Positions 27,235 to 36,572 of a stretch of DNA of 64,000 bases are shown here, piece after piece. Positions within the stretch are counted from its first letter, which is position 1, and each line of letters starts with the position of its first letter. Both the position numbers and the translations under genes were made by a program. The notes beneath the pieces were generated by a model. That model had not been told where the DNA came from. It ran no database searches and saw only the letters and a program-made list of their open reading frames with translations. Source of the DNA: Caulobacter soli (lineage in GTDB: Bacteria > Pseudomonadota > Alphaproteobacteria > Caulobacterales > Caulobacteraceae); NCBI RefSeq assembly GCF_011045195.1, contig NZ_CP049199.1, forward strand, positions 1,550,001 through 1,614,000. Direction: 5' to 3'.

Positions 27235-28755
27235 CTAGCGCACCGCCGACCGGTCCCCCAGCAGGCAGGGGATGGTCATGGCGATGATGTAGAGGTCCAG
27301 CCAGAAGGACTGGCGCTCGATATATTCCACGTCCAGGGCGACGCGCTCCTGCACCAGCTCGGCGGTGTCGACCGGGCCGCGCGAGCCGTTGATCGCGGCC
27401 CAGCCCGTGACGCCGGGCTTCATGCGGTGACGGTGGGCGTAGCGGGCGACCAGCTTTTCGGACTCCACGTCGCCGCTCTTCATGCCGATGGCGTGGGGGC
27501 GAGGGCCGACCATCGACATCTCGCCCTTCAGCACGTTGAACAGTTGGGGCAGCTCGTCCAGGCTGGTCTTGCGGATGAACTTGCCGACCTTGGTGACGCG
27601 GTCGTCATTGGCGCTGACCTGGCGCGCGGCCTTGGCGTCGGCGGCCTCGTGGCGCATCGAGCGGAATTTCCAGACTAGGATCGCCTCGTTGTTGAAGCCG
27701 TGGCGACGCTGGCGGAAGAATACGGGGCCGGGGCTGTCCAGCTTGATGGCGACGGCCACCAGCAGCATCACCGGCGCGGCGGCCACCAGGCCCAGCCCGC
27801 CGACCACCACATCCTGGAGGCGTTTGACGAAGGCCCGTCGTCCGTCGGCGACCGCGCCCGACAGATCGACGAAGTGGGCCAGCGACGCGTTGCGCTGGGC
27901 CTCGCGGTTCAGGTCGACGAACAGGCTGACGGGGTTGGGCAGCACTTCCAGGCGCTCGACCAGTTGGCCGACGCGGGCCTGGGCGGCGGAGGTCACGGCG
28001 ATGATCACCCGGTCGACATAGGGCATGATGCGATGGTCGATCAGGGCGTGGGTGTCGCCCAGGACCGGCACGCCCAGCACCTGGGGCGGAGCGCGGCCGG
28101 CGCGGTCGTCGAACACGCCCAGCACATTGACGTCGCCGGTGGCCAGAGCCGTACGGATGAAGCGCTCGGCGTTGACCGTCGCGCCCACCACCACCACGTT
28201 CGGCGTCAGACGGCCGTCGCGGCGGCCGTGATCGACCGCGCGCCACCAGGCGACGTGCAGCACGGCGGTGGCGGCGACCAGGGCGAGACCCCAGCCGGCC
28301 AGCAGGGCGGTGTCGATCTGGCCGTGTCCGAAGATCAGCGTCGCCAGCACCATCACGATCGCGACCACGCCGAACGCAGCCGACACCCGCAGGGCCTGGC
28401 GGCCGGGCGTCTCGCGACGATGGAAGGTGTAGGCCTCCAGCAGATAGAGGGCGGGCAACAGGGTCAGGGCGCCCAGGATCAGCGGAGCAAAGACTTCGGG
28501 GGCGGGGCGGGCCAGGACGATCGCGGCGATGGTGACGCTGGCGAAGGCCAGGCCGTCGACCACGCGGAACAGCCGCGACAGGCTGCGCACCTGCATCCGG
28601 GCCCGGGCCGGGACCAGGCGGCCGGGTCGGAACGGGCCGCGCCGGCCCACGCCCTCGGCCGTCTTGTCCTCGATCACCAGGCGCGATGTCGCCGGTTCGG
28701 CGTCGAGGATGGCGAGGTCTTCGCGTTCCGGCGGATGTGCGATAGCGGACGACAT
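27235..28755 (-). CDS. hfsE: holdfast initiating phosphoglycosyltransferase HfsE
   Basis: Transfers the first sugar-1-phosphate to undecaprenyl phosphate. About 506 residues: an N-terminal region with four helices and a CoA-binding-like domain, then the bacterial sugar transferase domain from about residue 320. The catalytic domain has SPGPVFFRQRRHGFNN, WKFRSM, the SLDELPQLFNVLKGEMSMVG block and VGPRPH. ATG 28755 is used; an in-frame GTG at 28788 is possible. It is first in the leftward hfsEFGH run. Confidence 0.92.
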   Translation of the reverse strand: MSSAIAHPPEREDLAILDAEPATSRLVIEDKTAEGVGRRGPFRPGRLVPARARMQVRSLSRLFRVVDGLAFASVTIAAIVLARPAPEVFAPLILGALTLLPALYLLEAYTFHRRETPGRQALRVSAAFGVVAIVMVLATLIFGHGQIDTALLAGWGLALVAATAVLHVAWWRAVDHGRRDGRLTPNVVVVGATVNAERFIRTALATGDVNVLGVFDDRAGRAPPQVLGVPVLGDTHALIDHRIMPYVDRVIIAVTSAAQARVGQLVERLEVLPNPVSLFVDLNREAQRNASLAHFVDLSGAVADGRRAFVKRLQDVVVGGLGLVAAAPVMLLVAVAIKLDSPGPVFFRQRRHGFNNEAILVWKFRSMRHEAADAKAARQVSANDDRVTKVGKFIRKTSLDELPQLFNVLKGEMSMVGPRPHAIGMKSGDVESEKLVARYAHRHRMKPGVTGWAAINGSRGPVDTAELVQERVALDVEYIERQSFWLDLYIIAMTIPCLLGDRSAVR

Positions 28756-28887
28756 GAAGCCCCGAACCCTTTGTAGAACGGGGTTCACACTAGTCGCGCG
28801 GTCTGAGCTTCACGTTAACGCGGATTTTTCGAGACAGCGCGTTGTCATCCCACCGCGAACAGGCTATCGAACCGCTCCCTCTCAGGA

Positions 28888-28978
28888 GGAGACGTGGCCG
28901 AGAGGCTGAAGGCACCGCTTTGCTAAAGCGGCATACCCCAAAAGGGTATCGAGGGTTCGAATCCCTCCGTCTCCGCCA
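28888..28978 (+). tRNA. tRNA-Ser (anticodon GCT)
   Basis: 91 nt including encoded CCA. Acceptor stem GGAGACG pairs with CGTCTCC; the anticodon stem CCGCT/AGCGG encloses loop TTGCTAA with anticodon GCT at 28922-28924. The long variable arm is TACCC/GGGTA and the T arm is GAGGG-TTCGAAT-CCCTC, as expected for serine tRNA. An integrase fragment follows, so the 3' end is a probable former attachment site. Confidence 0.97.
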
Positions 28979-29084
28979 CCACCCCTTCCATCGCTGTCCA
29001 TCGTCGTCCAGGCGCGTCGCCAATTCCTTATTCCATAAGGGAAAGTCGCGAATTCGTGTTTGGCCGCGTCCACCGCCATCCACC

Positions 29085-29471
29085 ATGGTCGGCGCTCACC
29101 ATGGGGGTAGAAATGGGGGTAGGATACCCCACGTTCTCGAACGCCTGAACGCGCTGCAGGTCAAGCGACTCGCCAAGCCTGGCTACCACCTGGACGGTGG
29201 CGGGCTCTATCTGCAGGTCACCCCCACCGGCGCGAAATCCTGGGTCTTCCACTACACGCTCAAGGGCAAGACCCGCGAAATGGGCCTGGGACCGCTCGAT
29301 ATCGTCGGCTTGGCCGAGGCCCGCGTCCTGGCGCGTGAGGCCCGCACGCTCAAGCACGAGGGCGTCGACCCTATCGAACACCGCAAGGCCGCGCGGGTGG
29401 TCGAGGTCCTGGAGGATGCGCGGAGCCTGTCGTTCAAGACGCGCCACATAACGTGCGCTTCTTTTGAGTGA
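29085..29471 (+). pseudogene. truncated P4-type tyrosine integrase (N-terminal domain only)
   Basis: 128 residues from ATG 29085. The sequence ALQVKRLAKPGYHLDGGGLYL, shown here from LAKPGYHLDGGGLYLQVTP, then KSWVFHYTLKGKTREMGLG and LAEARVLAREARTLKHEGVDP, is the DUF4102 arm-binding domain of P4-like integrases. Such enzymes are normally about 400 residues; the core-binding and catalytic (R-H-R-Y) domains are missing, the frame drifting into unrelated residues (TRHITCASFE) before a stop. It lies about 100 bp from the tRNA-Ser 3' end, in the usual place for an island integrase, and marks an old integration. Confidence 0.85.
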
Positions 29472-29741
29472 GGCCTTTTGTGCGTGTTTGCCGGCCAGCG
29501 TGGCCATCGCCTTCTGGAATGCGGCGCTGCCGATGCCTCGCCGCTGGCCTGTTTCATCGTCTACGGCCTATCGCTCGGCCTGATGGTGGCGGCGGTCAAG
29601 CCTTGGACCATTCGATAAGGCATAGCCGTCCCAGTCGGCCAAGCTACCTCAAACTGCGGTCCAGTCGGCTCAATGACCGCAACCGGCCTTCCAGGCGACG
29701 CCGCCGAAAGCGCTGGCTGGGGAGGGCGATAGCGCGCTGTT
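29472..29741. other. decayed region between integrase remnant and dps promoter
   Basis: No convincing gene. One short plus-strand frame around 29520-29620 encodes a hydrophobic segment (FIVYGLSLGLMVAAVKPW) that may be a fragment of a membrane protein, but it lacks a start and family context. Confidence 0.4.
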
Positions 29742-29793
29742 ACTACGGTGATTGACCTCAATTAACCTGCTGTGGCCGGGCAAGCGTCTTAGC
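29742..29793 (+). promoter_or_regulatory. 10-bp-phased repeat and -10-like element upstream of dps
   Basis: ACTAC (29742), TTGAC (29752) and TTAAC (29762) are spaced exactly 10 bp. A TA (29790-29791, in CTTAGCG) lies 28 nt after the first base of the last half-site. This is the same geometry as at several other promoters to the right. Confidence 0.65.
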
Positions 29794-29950
29794 GTGGCTG
29801 CCGCGATCGCAAGACGCGGCGCGGCGGTAGCCTGATCCCGACGGATACGGGATGGCTCCAGGCTTCCGAATGGTCCGTGGCGGTTTTCAGGCGGCTCATC
29901 TCGCCGGCTGTCGGGCGCGTACGGTTTTGTCCAGCAAAGGTGGCACGGCA

Positions 29951-30445
29951 ATGCAGCAGACGTCGCAAGGCGATACCCAGACGCTCGCGCGCGGGGACAA
30001 CGTCCTGGAGATCTCGGAGGCGCTGAACGCGATCCTGGCCGATGTCTTCGCGCTCTATATGAAGACCAAGAATTTCCATTGGCATGTCTGGGGGCCGCAT
30101 TTTCGCGACCACCACCTGCTCTTCGATGACCAGGCTTCCCAACTCTTGGCGATCACCGACGAGATCGCCGAGCGGGTGCGAAAATCCGGCGCCTTCACCC
30201 TTCACTCGATCGGGGACATCGCGCGACGCCAGCGCATCCTGGACAACAATGGCAAGGGCGTCGCCGCCGCTGACATGCTCGAGGAGTTGCGCCAGGACAA
30301 TCAGGCGCTCGTCGCATCGCTGCGCGAGGCCAAGGCGCTCGCCGACCGGGCTGGCGACAACGCCACGTCCGGCCTGATCGACGGATGGACGGATCAAGCC
30401 GAGGGGCGGGCCTGGTTCCTGCTCGAAGCGGGCCGTTCGGCCTAA
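29951..30445 (+). CDS. dps: Dps family ferritin-like DNA-protection protein
   Basis: 164 residues. It forms a dodecamer that oxidises and stores iron and protects DNA from peroxide. The N-terminal helix is followed by KTKNFHWHVWGPHF and HHLLFDDQASQLL, carrying the inter-subunit ferroxidase ligands (His43, His55 and Asp59 by my alignment), then DEIAERVRKSG. ATG 29951 is the natural start of the family domain; ribosome site is weak (GGCA upstream). It is the first intact gene right of the tRNA-Ser/integrase junction and has the island-type repeat promoter at 29742-29793. Confidence 0.94.
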   Translation: MQQTSQGDTQTLARGDNVLEISEALNAILADVFALYMKTKNFHWHVWGPHFRDHHLLFDDQASQLLAITDEIAERVRKSGAFTLHSIGDIARRQRILDNNGKGVAAADMLEELRQDNQALVASLREAKALADRAGDNATSGLIDGWTDQAEGRAWFLLEAGRSA

Positions 30446-30877
30446 CGCCGTCCCACCCGCGGGCCCCTGGGCCCAGGGGATCTGAGGCTACAGACGAGCG
30501 GCGATCATCGATGGAAGGCGCTGTTGGCGATATCATCGCCGTCGCCGCGGCCAGGGATGGTCTCGTCGGTGGAGCCTTGTCGAAGGCGTTTGAGGCTTCG
30601 GATGGGAACTTGATCGACGTCGGCAGGTCGTCGCGGCGACGAACCTCGGGCCTAAAGACGTGGATAGAGCCCGATCGGTAGGAGCGGAAACGCGAATGTC
30701 GGGCGTTTCGGGTCGACCTAGGCCCGCACGCGGCGCTGGACCTTGCGATGCCTCGTCACGTCGGGCCGGACGGCCAGATGGAGGTCCAGCACAAGAAGAA
30801 TAGCGGCCAGAGCGTCACGTAAGCCCAGGGCCTCAGCCATGCCTTCCTGGGCGACGGGGCTCGGCGGGCGCTGATCT
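30446..30877. other. intergenic, no gene recognised
   Basis: About 430 bp between dps and the end of the first winged-helix/STAND gene. Short frames exist on both strands without family resemblance. Confidence 0.45.
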
Positions 30878-32467
30878 TCACGCCGCGCGAACTGGCGAGC
30901 GCGCCACGCGATCGTCTCCGTGCAGAGATGATCCACTCGCCGCCACGGCTATCGCCAGGGCAGGACGGATTTCGCGAGGCCGCAGGCCATTGCGCTCGGC
31001 GGTCGTTCTGGCGTCATCGGCCAGGTGCTGGGCGTAGCGCTCACCGACGCTATCGGCTTCGTCGCTCTCGGCGAGCTTGCGTAATGCGTAGGCGCGCGTG
31101 GTGTCGAGCAGGCGATAGGAGACCTGGCTTGCGCTCAGCTCGGCGGTCACCAGAGACTTGTCGACGAGGTTGGCCAAGTCGTCGACCGTCTTGGCCAGAT
31201 CGCATTGGGCCCCGGCGATGAGGCAGGCCGCTTCCAAGCTGAAGGCGCCCGGGAAGATCGATAGCCGCCGCAGGATCGCGCGTTCGTCGTCCGACAGAAG
31301 ATTGTAGCTCCAGTCAATGGCCGCCGTCAGGGTTTGATGACGTTCGGGTCCCGAGCGAAGGCCGCTCAGCAGCCGGAACCTGCCATCGAGCAGCCCCAGC
31401 AGTTCACGCACGCCAAAAGCGTCCGCGCGGGTGGCCGCCAGCTCGATGGCCAGAGCCAGGCCGTCGAGACGCTGGCAGATCTCGGCCACGACGGGCGCAT
31501 CGTCATCGGCCAGATGGAACATCCTGTTGCGGGCCGTCGCGCGCTCGATGAAGAGCTGCGCGGCGGGAAAGGCCATCAAGCCCTCGGCCTGAAGCCAGGG
31601 GCCGATCGGCGGGGCGTCGAGCGGCGGCAGGCGATAGACGCGCTCGCCGTTGATCCGCAGGGGCTCGCGGCTGGTGGCCAGGATCCGCACGTCGGGCGCG
31701 TCGGCCAGGATTCGCCGCGCGCAGGACGCCGCCGCCTCGATGACGTGCTCACAGTTGTCCAGGACCAGCAGGAGGCTGCGCTCGCGCAGATGATCGAGGA
31801 GATCGCCGAGCGCGATCGACGGCTGCGTCGTCAGGCCGATGGCTTGGGCGATCGCCTGAGGCGCCAGGGTTGGATCGCTTACGCTTGCCAGGTCGACGAA
31901 CCAGACTCCGTCCTGGACCTGCGCGGCGAAACGCTCGGCCACCGCCACCGCGACAGTCGTTTTGCCGATGCCGCCGGCGCCGACGATCGACAGGGCTCGT
32001 TCGGCGCTCAGCGTCGTCAGGATCTCGCCGATGTCGCCGGCGCGTCCGATGATGCTGGTCATGGCGGGAGGCAGGTTGCTGGATGCGGCGAAGGCGCGGC
32101 TTTCCGCGTCGCTTTGGGACCCTGGCGCCGACTGAACCGGCGCGACGAAGCGATAGCCGCGGCCGGTCACCGTCGCGATATAGCGCAAGGTCCCGGCCGT
32201 CTCGCCCAGAGCGCGTCGTAGGGCGGCGATGTTGACCTTCAGGTTGCCCTCTTCGACGATCGAATTGGGCCAGGCGCGGGCGATCAGTTCGCTCTTGGTC
32301 AGCACCGCGCCGGGGCGCTCGACCAGGGCGGTGAGGATGTCGAGCGCCCTTCCGCCCAGTGCGACCGGCGCCTGGTCCTCGACGAGCAACTGTTGCTCGG
32401 GCGTGAGCACGAAGGGACCGAAGGCGAACGACCTTGGCGTCTGTTCAAGGGAGTATGTCATCAACAT
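30878..32467 (-). CDS. OmpR-type winged-helix/STAND ATPase regulator, short form
   Basis: 529 residues. N-terminal trans_reg_C winged helix (about 14-112): FAFGPFVLTPEQQLLVED, GGRALDILTALVERPGAVLT and VTGRGYRFVAPV. It is followed by a STAND NTPase: P-loop GAGGIGKTT (163-171), Walker B LVLDNCEH (234-241), sensor ATSREPL (264-270) and the ELAATRADAFG helix. No receiver domain is present, so it is not a response regulator. Homology stops soon after the winged-helix end of the ATPase (GERYAQHL), and the last ~40 residues look unrelated; the long paralogue at 59105-62020 continues for ~450 residues of TPR-like repeats. It is divergent from the first TonB receptor, 364 bp away, and probably regulates it. 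Confidence 0.88.
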   Translation of the reverse strand: MLMTYSLEQTPRSFAFGPFVLTPEQQLLVEDQAPVALGGRALDILTALVERPGAVLTKSELIARAWPNSIVEEGNLKVNIAALRRALGETAGTLRYIATVTGRGYRFVAPVQSAPGSQSDAESRAFAASSNLPPAMTSIIGRAGDIGEILTTLSAERALSIVGAGGIGKTTVAVAVAERFAAQVQDGVWFVDLASVSDPTLAPQAIAQAIGLTTQPSIALGDLLDHLRERSLLLVLDNCEHVIEAAASCARRILADAPDVRILATSREPLRINGERVYRLPPLDAPPIGPWLQAEGLMAFPAAQLFIERATARNRMFHLADDDAPVVAEICQRLDGLALAIELAATRADAFGVRELLGLLDGRFRLLSGLRSGPERHQTLTAAIDWSYNLLSDDERAILRRLSIFPGAFSLEAACLIAGAQCDLAKTVDDLANLVDKSLVTAELSASQVSYRLLDTTRAYALRKLAESDEADSVGERYAQHLADDARTTAERNGLRPREIRPALAIAVAASGSSLHGDDRVARSPVRAA

Positions 32468-32608
32468 GCATCCGATCGAGGTTCGAGCCGTGCCCGGCGA
32501 TTTGCGACAACGCTACTGTGGCCTCGCCCGCGCTCTGGAACCGATCGGAGCAAGTGACCTGAAACCCCGAGACGCAGGGTTTGGTAAAACCCGTAACCGC
32601 TCAGCGAT

Positions 32609-32650
32609 TTTACCTCTTTTCACCGGGCGCGGGCGGTGGCGCTGCTAAGG
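32609..32650 (+). promoter_or_regulatory. 10-bp-phased repeat and -10-like element upstream of TonB receptor 1
   Basis: TTTAC (32609) and TTCAC (32619) 10 bp apart; CTAAGG with TA at 32646-32647, 27 nt after the last half-site start. The flanking block is conserved upstream of the paralogous receptor at 38024. Confidence 0.65.
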
Positions 32651-32831
32651 TGGCGCTTGGGGAATTTGCGTCTCTGCGTCGAGCTGATGGCCGCCAAGCG
32701 ATCTAGCGCCGAGGCTCGGAACGCTGGTTGATCCTGGTCATGAAAGGCCTTGCCGCCTGTTGCGTAGCGCACGCCGCGCGCGGGGCGTCGGCTCGTGCGT
32801 GTGATCTGGAATCTGAAGCAAGGGACGGCTT

Positions 32832-35800
32832 TTGGGGCGGCGCGGACTTTCACTCTTGGCTTTCATCGCGGCATTGGGCTTGGCGTCAGCCGCCGATGCG
32901 CGCAACCCCGCCGGCGGTTCAAGGATCGTCCTGAAGGCGGGCCGGCTAGCCGATGCGCTAAGGGATTTATCGGTGCGAGGCGGCGCGGACCTGCTCTTCG
33001 CGCCAGATATCATCGGCGATCTGCGAAATGCACGTGTCTCCGGGGCGCTGCAGGTCGAGCCGATCCTCCAGCGCCTGCTGGAGGGCACCGGGCTCGGCTA
33101 TCGCCGAGTCGGTGGTGGAGCCTACATCGTCTTTCGCCTTGAGCCGGACCAGCCGACGGCGCTGCCCGAGGTCCTGGTGATCGGCCGCAAGACCCAGAAC
33201 GCCGATATTCGCCGCACCGAAAATGACATCCAGGCTTATCGCGTCGCTGACGCCGAGGACATCCGCGCTTCCCACGCCGACAATCTCGATCAGTTCCTGC
33301 GCACCCGACAACCCAGCAATGCTCAGCGGCAAGGGCCATCCCAAGACCCCGACGCCCAGTTCGGCAGCAACCGCTCGGAGGTGAATCTCCATGGTCTAGG
33401 CGCGAGCCAGACCTTGGTCCTGGTCGACGGCGCCCGAATGCCGGGCGGTCCTTCGCTGGCTCTCGACTTGGAAATGTCGCAGCCAGATCTGAATGGCCTA
33501 CCGCTGTTGGCGATTGAACGGGTCGAGAGCCTGACTGGCACGGCCGGCGGCATCTACGGTCCCGGCGCCACCGGCGGCGTGGTCAACGTGATCCTTAAGC
33601 GCGACTATCGCGGCGCCGAAGTCAGCGCCACCTACGGTCTGACGGACCAAGGCGATGGGACGCGCAGACGGGTCGACGGGCGGATCGGCTTCACGCCTGA
33701 CGACGGCCGCACTGACGTGATGATAAATTTTTCACGGGCCGAGGGCGATGGCTTGCGCGCCGGTGATCGCGACTATGGCGAGCAGGCTCGACGGCTCATG
33801 GCTCGCGCGCCCAAGGCTTATGCTTTGGACTTTCTGATACCCGACGGTGTTTTGGTCCGGGATCTGTTCGGCGATGTCCTGACTCTCAGCTCCAAACTCG
33901 GCGGCGCATCTCTAGGATCGACTTTCACCTATTTGCCGACCGGTCATTCGGGCGTCGGCGAGCGCGGCGCCGTCCTCCTGGCCGACGCAGGTCAAATTCC
34001 AAGCACCTTGCCGCCGGGCGGAACCGGTGTGACGCGGAGCTTGACCAGCGACACGACCGTGTCCTCGCTGCTGCTAAACGTGCGTCATCGCTTTGGCGAG
34101 CACGTCGAGGCTTTCGTCGACTTCATCGGTCTTGAAAACGAAAGCCGCTCGGTCGCGGGGGCTTCGACGATGGGCGTATACGCAGGCCCAACGCCAGGAC
34201 CTTTTCGGCAAAGCGGCGTGGCTTACCCTTTTCAACAGCCCGTGATCGTGGCCTTTCCCTTGCCGGGCTTTGACGCGCGCGTGCGCAACCAACTAAGCAC
34301 CACACGCGCCTCGGCCGGCGTGCTCGTGCGTCTTCCGGGAAGCTGGCGTGCAGAAGCCAACTATAGCGACGGCATGACGCGCAATCATGTTGACGTCGCA
34401 GGCCACCACCTCAACGACAACTTCGCGTGGGCCTTGAGCCAGGGGAGACCCGGCTTTGGCGGCGAACCAGCGCCAAATCCCTTCGACCCGTGGGACACCT
34501 TCGCCGCCACGCTACAGGCCTACAAGATTGAGCAAGACGCCGAGGTCAGGCGCAGCGCGCATCTTCAGGATCTGAGCATCAGGCTAGGTGGCCCGCTGTG
34601 GCGGCGTGATGCGGGCGACGTAGCGTTGTCGCTTCTCGCGGAACGTCGCCGCGAGCATGTCATCTTCGCTCCCTGGGATTATGGCTTGGAAAATGCGCCG
34701 GGGAGTCCAACGGATCCTTCGTTTTCACTCGCGGTGACCTCCTTCTACGGCGAACTGCGCGCACCGATCGTGTCGCGGGCGTCGAACCTCTGGCCTCTGC
34801 GCGGACTGGAGCTACAATTGGCCGCGCGCTACGACGACAACCAGTCGACAATCCCTGGTGACGCGCTAGAGGCGGCGTCGGCATCTTCCGTTCGCTACAA
34901 TCGCGCGGGGACCGTTTATACGGTGGGCATGCGGGTCTTTCCGTGGGACAATTTGCTGGTTCGCGCCAGCGTCGCCACGGGCGTACTGCCGCCGACGCCG
35001 CAACAACTGCTTTCGTCGAGATCTACCTACGCTTTCTTCGGCGCCGCCTTCGCCGACACGGCGCGCGGTGGCAATTTCCTGGGCACCGAGAAACCTTTCG
35101 CGCTCTTAGTCGGCGGGTCCCCGAACCTACGCCCGGAGAAGGCCCGGACCCTGGCGATCGGCGCGGTCTTGAATCCGGACGGTGGCCGCTGGCCGCGCGT
35201 CTCGCTAGACTACACCCACATCGAAAAGCGCGGCGAGATCAGCACCGCTCACGGCGGCGATATCGATTACTTCCTGGCTTATGAGAACCTCTATCCGAGC
35301 CGTGTGGTCCGCGATCCACTGTCGCCGGCCGACATCGCCGCCGGTTATTCGGCCGGGATCATCACCCAGATCGACGCGACGTCCTTGAACATTGGCAAGA
35401 CCATCAGCGATGCTGTCGACTTGCATGTGGATGAGGCGGTGCGTTTGGGGCGGGACGATCGCTTGCGGATCTATGGCTCGGCGACCTGGACGCCACGCCT
35501 CACACGGCAGTCAGCACCCGACATGGACAGGTTCGGCTATGTCGGCACCAACGACGGACCGTTGCGGTGGCGGGGCAACGCTGGTGTGGGCTGGGACCAC
35601 GACGATCTGACGATCAGCCTCGACGCCCAGTACTACGACAGCTACCGCGCCATTGCCGCGCTCGCGTCTGAGGCGGAGAAGGCGGGCGCCGATCTGCCTG
35701 GCGTCCATATCCCGGCGCAAGTCTATCTGGACGCGGCGGTGACCTACCGGCTTGAGACGACCGATTGGCCCGGCCTCGCGAGGGACATCGAAATCCGGCT

Positions 35801-35921
35801 CGGTGTCCAGAACCTGTTGGGTCACGACCCGCCGACCGAGGCCAACGCTACGCTCGGCTATAGCTTCTATGGTGATCCTCGAGGGCGCCGGTTCGAGCTC
35901 AGCGCCACCGCGCGGTTCTAA
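32832..35921 (+). CDS. STN-domain TonB-dependent outer-membrane receptor 1
   Basis: 1029 residues. The start is TTG 32832, supported by AAGGGA six nt upstream and by the same TTG in its paralogue. Signal peptide 1-23 (MGRRGLSLLAFIAALGLASA). Residues ~31-100 form an STN (secretin/TonB short N-terminal) domain, the part that contacts a FecR-type anti-sigma factor. A TonB-box-like PEVLVIGR follows (112-119), then the plug with LVLVDGARMPG and GPGATGGVVNVILKRDYRG, then a beta-barrel ending in FELSATARF with terminal Phe. The FecI/FecR pair directly downstream fits cell-surface signalling. The ligand is unknown; iron complexes or saccharides are both possible. Confidence 0.92.
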   Translation: MGRRGLSLLAFIAALGLASAADARNPAGGSRIVLKAGRLADALRDLSVRGGADLLFAPDIIGDLRNARVSGALQVEPILQRLLEGTGLGYRRVGGGAYIVFRLEPDQPTALPEVLVIGRKTQNADIRRTENDIQAYRVADAEDIRASHADNLDQFLRTRQPSNAQRQGPSQDPDAQFGSNRSEVNLHGLGASQTLVLVDGARMPGGPSLALDLEMSQPDLNGLPLLAIERVESLTGTAGGIYGPGATGGVVNVILKRDYRGAEVSATYGLTDQGDGTRRRVDGRIGFTPDDGRTDVMINFSRAEGDGLRAGDRDYGEQARRLMARAPKAYALDFLIPDGVLVRDLFGDVLTLSSKLGGASLGSTFTYLPTGHSGVGERGAVLLADAGQIPSTLPPGGTGVTRSLTSDTTVSSLLLNVRHRFGEHVEAFVDFIGLENESRSVAGASTMGVYAGPTPGPFRQSGVAYPFQQPVIVAFPLPGFDARVRNQLSTTRASAGVLVRLPGSWRAEANYSDGMTRNHVDVAGHHLNDNFAWALSQGRPGFGGEPAPNPFDPWDTFAATLQAYKIEQDAEVRRSAHLQDLSIRLGGPLWRRDAGDVALSLLAERRREHVIFAPWDYGLENAPGSPTDPSFSLAVTSFYGELRAPIVSRASNLWPLRGLELQLAARYDDNQSTIPGDALEAASASSVRYNRAGTVYTVGMRVFPWDNLLVRASVATGVLPPTPQQLLSSRSTYAFFGAAFADTARGGNFLGTEKPFALLVGGSPNLRPEKARTLAIGAVLNPDGGRWPRVSLDYTHIEKRGEISTAHGGDIDYFLAYENLYPSRVVRDPLSPADIAAGYSAGIITQIDATSLNIGKTISDAVDLHVDEAVRLGRDDRLRIYGSATWTPRLTRQSAPDMDRFGYVGTNDGPLRWRGNAGVGWDHDDLTISLDAQYYDSYRAIAALASEAEKAGADLPGVHIPAQVYLDAAVTYRLETTDWPGLARDIEIRLGVQNLLGHDPPTEANATLGYSFYGDPRGRRFELSATARF

Positions 35922-36047
35922 AACCGCGCCAAGCTTTACGGGTTTTCGTCGGGCGTGCGTCTTGGCTGGCATGACGGGATGCAGCCAATGTTCGCCACGC
36001 CTGACGGAGCCCTGGTTTTTCCAGACGAACGGGCTAACGTTTTGTCG

Positions 36048-36572
36048 ATGTCGGACGGGGATCCACACTCCAAATCCACCCATGCCGTGTCGCGCCAATT
36101 TCGCGACGCGCGATGGAAGCTGCTTGGATGGATCCGGCGGCGCGTCCCCGACCCGGTCGAGGCCGAGGATCTCTTGCAGGACACCTTCTTGCGGGTCACC
36201 CAGCGCGAAGCCTCCGACGAGGTCGCCCATTTCGAGGGCTATCTCTATCGCACCGCCGAAAGCGTTCTGGCCGATCGCTACCGGCGCCGCAGCGTTCGCC
36301 GCGCGGATTCGCACATCGCGCTGGAGCCCGACGATCACCAAGCCGAAGACGCCGACGCCCTGCGCGCCTTGCTGGCCAGAGAAAAGCTTCGAGCCGTGTC
36401 CGCTAGCCTGATGCAACTGCCCGAACGCACCCGCGCGGTCTTCGTGCTGCGCCGCATCGAAGGCCTGCGCTATGGCGAGATCGCAACGCGGCTGAAGGTC
36501 TCGCTGAGCACGGTCGAAAAGGACATGGCCCGCGCGATCGACCATTTGATGCCGGAGGAGGACGAGGCATGA
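36048..36572 (+). CDS. ECF sigma factor, FecI-like
   Basis: 174 residues from ATG 36048; in-frame starts exist upstream but precede the family domain. Region 2 contains DPVEAEDLLQDTFLRV and region 4 LPERTRAVFVLRRIEGLRYG and EIATRLKVSLSTVEKDM. This is the FecI class that is held by a FecR anti-sigma. Its stop overlaps the FecR start (ATGA). It is placed between two STN-type TonB receptors and likely transcribes one or both. Confidence 0.9.
   Translation: MSDGDPHSKSTHAVSRQFRDARWKLLGWIRRRVPDPVEAEDLLQDTFLRVTQREASDEVAHFEGYLYRTAESVLADRYRRRSVRRADSHIALEPDDHQAEDADALRALLAREKLRAVSASLMQLPERTRAVFVLRRIEGLRYGEIATRLKVSLSTVEKDMARAIDHLMPEEDEA

Noticed and set aside
30718..30936. Possible short gene downstream of the first STAND regulator
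   Set aside because: No ribosome site or family resemblance; composition like random GC-rich sequence.
30878..31000. Frameshift in the first STAND gene tail
   Set aside because: I could not find TPR-like sequence in other frames downstream, so I do not call it a frameshifted gene.
35935..35949. TTTAC-N5-TTCGT upstream of the first ECF sigma gene
   Set aside because: Second half-site lacks AC and there is no -10-like TA at the right spacing.
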